Shown here: piece after piece, positions 60,278-64,000 of the stretch | Layout: every line of letters starts with the position of its first letter | Position numbering within the stretch: the first letter of the stretch is position 1 | From: Rhodococcus zopfii NBRC 100606 = JCM 9919 | Lineage (GTDB): Bacteria; Actinomycetota; Actinomycetes; Mycobacteriales; Mycobacteriaceae | Direction of reading: 5' to 3' | NCBI RefSeq assembly: GCF_001895025.1 | Contig: NZ_BCXI01000038.1 | Location: 1-64,000 of the forward strand | Length of the DNA stretch: 64,000 nt | Position numbers and translations under genes: made by a program | Notes under the pieces: generated by a model | What the model was told of the DNA's origin: nothing | The model's input: the letters and a program-made list of their open reading frames with translations, nothing else | Databases searched by the model: none

Positions 60278-61405
60278 ATGCCGCACGACGTCGATCCGCC
60301 GGAGCCGGTCCTCGAGCCCGAATCGACACCCGGCTCGGCGCAATCCGAACCGGCAGATGAAGATCTCGGCGATCTGAATGCCTCGACCGAACCGCCGGCC
60401 TCGGGGTTGTCGCGCCGCGGGCTGATCGTGGGTGCAGGTGCCGCTGCCGCGATTGTGGTCGGTGGTGGACTGACAGCCTGGCTCACCGCTCGCCGAACAC
60501 CCGGTACCGGTGGCGTCAACAAGGCACTGAAGATCGGCTATGGCGGCGGCGTCTGCGAGGCGCCCCTGTATGCCGCCTACCACCAGGGCCTGTTCGAGAA
60601 GCACGGTCTGGACGTCGAGATCGTCAAGACCGGTCCCACGGAGACGACCGATGCGGTCGGCTCCGGGAAACTCGATGCCGCACCCGGCATCTTCTTCTCC
60701 TGGCTCAAGCCGATCGAACAGGGCATCGATGCCAAGCTCGCGGCAGGCCTTCACGAAGGATGCCTGCGCATCGTTGTCCCCAACGACAGCCCGATCCGAT
60801 CGGTCGCCGACCTGCGAGACAAGCCGATCGGCGTAGCTGCCATCGGCGACGCGGCGATGTCCTTCTTCTCCCTCGACTTGGTCGATGCCGGCCTCAATCC
60901 GAGTGAAGATGTCGAATGGCGGGTCTTCGCGTCCGACCAGCTTCCGGATGCCCTCGCACGCGGGGAAGTGGTAGCCCTGGCCGCAGCCGACCCGATTGCG
61001 CTTCTGCCGACGCTCAAAGGCAACGCCCGCGAACTGACGAACAACAGCCAAGGTCTCAACCGGCAGCTCTACTGCTGCGCAACCGTCCTCAACGGCCGTC
61101 TGATCCGAGAGGACCCCGACAGTGCCCGGGCCCTGGTCACCGCATGGGCCGAGGGCAGCCGCTGGGTCGGTTCCAACGTTGCCCAGACCGCGTCCATCGA
61201 GGTGGACAACCAGTACGTTGCTGCCGAACGCGACGTGATCCAGTCGATCTTGGAAACCTACGGATTCAATCCCTCCGCGGCACGACTGCGCGACGAGATC
61301 GTCCCGGGTATCGAGAAGTTCGCCAAGACCGGATATCTCGACAAGAAGACAGATCCCCAGGCGCTGGCGGACAAGGTCTACGTCGACCTCGGACTGAGCT
61401 GGTGA
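60278..61405 (+). CDS. ABC substrate-binding protein, SsuA/TauA/NrtA type
   Basis: The 375-residue protein has a long acidic N-terminus, a twin-arginine signal (SRRGLIVGAGAAAAIVVGGGL, residues 48-68) and a periplasmic-binding domain: LKIGYGGGVCEAPLYAAYHQGLFEKHGLDVEIVKTGPTETTDAVGSGKLDAAPG is the NMT1/THI5-like fold of SsuA/TauA/NrtA proteins. The GGGVCEAP loop with Cys lines the ligand site and is unusual. It probably delivers a small anionic or thiol-containing compound. The permease and ATPase follow directly. Confidence 0.85.
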   Translation: MPHDVDPPEPVLEPESTPGSAQSEPADEDLGDLNASTEPPASGLSRRGLIVGAGAAAAIVVGGGLTAWLTARRTPGTGGVNKALKIGYGGGVCEAPLYAAYHQGLFEKHGLDVEIVKTGPTETTDAVGSGKLDAAPGIFFSWLKPIEQGIDAKLAAGLHEGCLRIVVPNDSPIRSVADLRDKPIGVAAIGDAAMSFFSLDLVDAGLNPSEDVEWRVFASDQLPDALARGEVVALAAADPIALLPTLKGNARELTNNSQGLNRQLYCCATVLNGRLIREDPDSARALVTAWAEGSRWVGSNVAQTASIEVDNQYVAAERDVIQSILETYGFNPSAARLRDEIVPGIEKFAKTGYLDKKTDPQALADKVYVDLGLSW

Positions 61406-61406
61406 C

Positions 61407-62429
61407 GTGACCACCACCGCCTCGACCCGGACCGACCCGGGAACGACACCCCCGGCCTCCCCGCGCACGCCCACCCCACCGCGCTACGCGCCGACCGTCG
61501 GTTTCGTGATCGCATGGTCACTGTGGGCGCTGACAGCCGGCGTCACCCTGTGGATGCCGGACGCGCTCGATGTGGAAGAGCCACTCGCGGCCGGTGCGAT
61601 CTTCGCCCTCTGGACGCTGCTCCTGGCAGGCTGGGCCACCTACGCATACTGGAACCGCACAGCGACCGAACGCCTGCGGCACTGGACGCCGTGGATCGGG
61701 GCGGGTGCCGGGTGGGTGCTGATCTGGGAATTCACCACCGCCAAGACGGGTTGGCTGGTTCCACCGCACTTCGCGTCCCCACAACAGATGCTCGCTGTCT
61801 TCGTCAGCGACGCGGGAATTCTCGCTTCCAGCACGTGGCATTCACTGCTGCTGCTGCTCATCGGATTCACGGTGGGAGCCTTGGCCGGACTCGGGACGGG
61901 GATCGCTCTGGGCTGGTCGAAACTGGCTTCCTACTGGGGCAATCCCGTTCTGCAGACGATCGGCCCGGTACCCGCAGCAACACTGCTGCCGGTGGTGCTC
62001 GTCCTGTTTCCCACCACCTACAGCGGGAGCATCTTCATGGTCGCATTCGGGGTGTGGTTTCCCGTCGCCGTCCTGACCCGAGCGGGCATCGCCGGCGTCG
62101 GACGCGGCTATTTCGAAGTTGCACAGACACTCGGCGCGTCGAAGAACTTCCTCGTGTGGCGGGTCGCGGTCCCGGGCGCCCTACCGAGCATCTTCACCGG
62201 ACTGTTCATGGGACTCGGGGCGTCCCTCGCGGCCCTGGCCGTTGCCGAACTCCTCGGTGTGAAGGACGGCCTCGGTTGGTACATCCAGTGGACCAAGGGA
62301 TGGGCCGCCTACCCACGCATGTATGCAGCGATCGTGATCATGATGCTGCTGTGCCGCACCCTGATGCTCGTGCTCTTCCGCGTGCGCAACCACGTGCTGG
62401 CATACGAGAAGGACCTGGTGAGATGGTGA
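61407..62429 (+). CDS. ABC permease, SsuC/TauC type
   Basis: The 340-residue membrane protein starts at the GTG at 61407, two bases after the binding-protein stop. It has about eight membrane helices and the EAA loop of BPD-type permeases (FEVAQTLGASKNFLVWRVAVPGALPSIFTGL). Two extra N-terminal helices (residues 28-80) precede the usual SsuC/TauC core. Its stop overlaps the ATPase start (ATGGTGA). Confidence 0.88.
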   Translation: MTTTASTRTDPGTTPPASPRTPTPPRYAPTVGFVIAWSLWALTAGVTLWMPDALDVEEPLAAGAIFALWTLLLAGWATYAYWNRTATERLRHWTPWIGAGAGWVLIWEFTTAKTGWLVPPHFASPQQMLAVFVSDAGILASSTWHSLLLLLIGFTVGALAGLGTGIALGWSKLASYWGNPVLQTIGPVPAATLLPVVLVLFPTTYSGSIFMVAFGVWFPVAVLTRAGIAGVGRGYFEVAQTLGASKNFLVWRVAVPGALPSIFTGLFMGLGASLAALAVAELLGVKDGLGWYIQWTKGWAAYPRMYAAIVIMMLLCRTLMLVLFRVRNHVLAYEKDLVRW

Positions 62430-63268
62430 CCGACACGACACAGCAACTGGGAAGTGCCGTCGACATCGATTCGGTGTCCCACCAGTTCACGGTCACCGGG
62501 CCGCGCACCCGCACCCTCCTCGACCGGATACTCGGCAGACCCCTCCCGCCGGCGACATCGCGACAGCAACCCGGCTACTTGCGGGTGCTCACCGACGTAT
62601 CGCTGACCATCGAACCCGGACAATTCGTGGCCCTGCTCGGACCATCCGGATGCGGCAAATCCACCCTGTTGCGACTGCTGTCGGGCCTGGAACGCCCTTC
62701 CCGGGGAACCCTGAGGGTCGACGATCACCCGGTCACCGGGCCCGATCCGCACCGTGCGCTAATGTTCCAGGATCCGACGTTGCTTCCGTGGCGGACGGTG
62801 GTGCAGAACGTCGCTCTCGGGCCGCAAGCACGCGGCACGCTCGACACCGACCACCCCAGAGTCGAGGAAGCGTTGAAGCTCGTCGGCCTGGAGGGGTTCC
62901 GCGATTCCTACCCGGCGCAACTGTCAGGAGGAATGGCACAGCGGGTCGCGCTGGCCCGGGCTCTGGTGAACCGGCCGAGACTGTTCCTGCTCGACGAACC
63001 ACTCGGAAAGCTCGACGCGTTGACGCGCTCGACGATGCAGACCGAGATCGCGCGACTGTGGGGCGAAGAGCGCTTCACCGCAGTGCTCGTCACCCACGAC
63101 GTCGACGAGGCCCTGCGCCTTGCCGACCGGGTCGTGGTGTTCTCCCCACGACCGGCACGGGTGACCCGCGACCTCGAAGTCGACCTTCCCCGCCCGCGTC
63201 CGCACGACCACCCCGAATATCTACGCCTCCGGCGCGAGATCCTGCGCCTGCTCGGCGAGACCGAGTAG
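62423..63268 (+). CDS. ABC ATPase, SsuB/TauB type
   Basis: The 281-residue protein starts at ATG 62423, overlapping the permease gene. Walker A is ALLGPSGCGKSTLL, the signature is AQLSGGMAQRVALARAL, Walker B is LFLLDEPLGKLD, and the switch His is in VLVTHDVDEAL. The Q-loop reads MFQDPTLLPWRTV, which is typical of nitrate/sulfonate/taurine importers. A 20-residue insertion (RILGRPLPPATSRQQPGYLR) interrupts the first beta strands. The gene completes the importer operon. Confidence 0.93.
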   Translation: MVTDTTQQLGSAVDIDSVSHQFTVTGPRTRTLLDRILGRPLPPATSRQQPGYLRVLTDVSLTIEPGQFVALLGPSGCGKSTLLRLLSGLERPSRGTLRVDDHPVTGPDPHRALMFQDPTLLPWRTVVQNVALGPQARGTLDTDHPRVEEALKLVGLEGFRDSYPAQLSGGMAQRVALARALVNRPRLFLLDEPLGKLDALTRSTMQTEIARLWGEERFTAVLVTHDVDEALRLADRVVVFSPRPARVTRDLEVDLPRPRPHDHPEYLRLRREILRLLGETE

Positions 63269-63351
63269 CGCACTACACCCACCCCACAACGCGTCGAGGT
63301 ACCAGCCCCGCAAGGGGCGAGTTACTCATATCTGCAAGGAGCTTCACGTCA

Positions 63352-64000
63352 TGACCGCACGCACCGCGAAGAAGATCGCCACGGTCGCGGTGGCCACCGC
63401 CGGATGGCTGATCGCATCCCCGGCCGGGGCATCCGCACACATCACCGCCACCGCCACCGACACGGCCCCGGGAGCGTATTCGGTGATCACGCTTCGAGTA
63501 CCGACCGAGTCCACGACGGCCGGCACGATCGGACTCGAGGTGACACTGCCCGCCGAGCATCCGTTCGCGGTTGTGCGAAGCGAAACCACACCCGGCTGGA
63601 CATCGACACAGCACACACGCACGTTGACCGAGCCGATCGATACCGGCCACGGCGGCGTCGTGAGCGAGGCAGTGAGCGCGGTGACCTTCACCGCGCAACC
63701 CGGCAGCGCGATCGCTCCGGGTGAATTCGCCCAGTTCCGACTGTTGGTCGGACCCATACCCGACGCCGAAACACTCGTCCTCCCCGCGATCCAGACCTAC
63801 AGCGACGGAACGGTCGTGTCCTGGATCGAGCAGAGCAGCGATGGTACCGAGCCGGACAAGCCGGCTCCGGCCCTGGACTTGACGCAGCCGAGCGGCAACG
63901 TCGCGGGAACCACCACGGCGGGCCAGGTCTCGGCGACCGCGACGGCGGCAGATCCCGGTTCGACACCGAACGCGGACTCGTCCATCCCGTGGGTGTCGTG
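63352..64000 (+). CDS. YcnI-like copper-binding protein (DUF1775), partial
   Basis: The reading frame starts at ATG 63352 after AAGGAG and runs off the window. A Sec signal peptide (IATVAVATAGWLIASPAGASA) is followed by a mature N-terminus HITATATDTAPGAYSVITLRVPTES; an N-terminal His after signal cleavage, together with the Trp in TTPGWTST, is the copper ligand set of the YcnI family. The body is a beta-sandwich ending near residue 170, then a Thr/Ala-rich linker, which normally leads to a C-terminal membrane helix outside this window. It is usually found with CopC/CopD-type genes. Confidence 0.88.

Noticed and set aside
1-64000. Search for CRISPR arrays, tRNA and rRNA genes, and replication origins
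   Set aside because: No spaced direct repeats of 25-40 bp, no rRNA signature and no DnaA-box or Rep-linked iteron cluster were seen by eye; a tRNA scan would be needed to exclude a lone tRNA gene.

Overview
This is a high-GC actinobacterial window that looks most like Rhodococcus or a close relative in the Mycobacteriales. The basis is its codon use, its actinobacterial transposase families (IS1380, IS256/IS1249-like, IS1634), a MAB_1171c-type membrane protein with a linked P450, AbiE, and CmtR- and BlaI-type metal regulators. I see no rRNA, tRNA, CRISPR array, ribosomal protein, replication or partition gene, or conjugation gene. The density of IS elements, gene fragments and plasmid/phage-type hypothetical proteins points to a plasmid or genomic island rather than core chromosome. 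This is inference.

Layout. (1) 0.2-4.3 kb: two PQQ-like beta-propeller lipoproteins flank a small NTF2-like lipoprotein and an IS256 fragment. (2) 4.3-9.1 kb: a broken IS1380 is abutted by an intact IS1634-family element with a 40-bp target duplication; then come an orphan Xre/MbcA/ParS-type antitoxin and a complete IS256-family (IS1249-like) element with an exact 8-bp target duplication but a frameshifted transposase. (3) 9.2-12.9 kb: a translationally coupled three-gene unit encodes two degenerate tyrosine-recombinase-like proteins and a DDE transposase. (4) 13-30 kb: plasmid/phage-type genes, including an apparent ADP-ribosyltransferase with a small coupled partner, a gluzincin-like HExxH protein, a second ParS-like protein, a pentapeptide-repeat membrane protein, a decayed PD-(D/E)XK nuclease, a HAD phosphatase and a MoxR-type AAA+ ATPase. 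(5) 30-34.5 kb: a TnpB-only IS200/IS605-type element splits a GIY-YIG-type gene, followed by a DUF6573 protein and a metalloprotease-VWA fusion that may partner the AAA+ ATPase. (6) 34.8-39.1 kb: an ImmA/IrrE peptidase, MAB_1171c-like membrane protein, P450 and two convergent Xre regulators form one module with palindromic sites. (7) 39.4-46.6 kb: DUF932 protein, AbiEi/AbiEii genes separated by a lipoprotein, small proteins, and fused remnants of recombinases and an IS256 transposase.

(8) 46.7-58.5 kb is a metal/metalloid resistance island. It has an arsenic-type block (flavin monooxygenase, MFS transporter, Cys-rich flavoprotein, ArsR-GNAT fusion) with a repeated 17-bp operator; a DsbA/VKOR thiol-oxidation pair; a CmtR-type regulator with a soft-metal P-type ATPase, LspA and a DUF3703 protein; a BlaI/CopY-type regulator divergent from a 36-residue Cys/Met-rich peptide; and a decayed second ArsR-GNAT copy. 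(9) 58.7-64 kb: an acyl-CoA-dehydrogenase-fold flavin enzyme diverges from an SsuACB/TauACB-type ABC importer, followed by a YcnI-like (DUF1775) copper-binding protein cut by the window end.

The strongest candidates for undescribed biology are the recombinase-pair/DDE-transposase unit (9254-12848), the ADP-ribosyltransferase unit (13735-15583), the MoxR ATPase plus metalloprotease-VWA set, and the Cys/Met-rich peptide at 56412-56522. All functions are read from motifs by eye; no database search was run.
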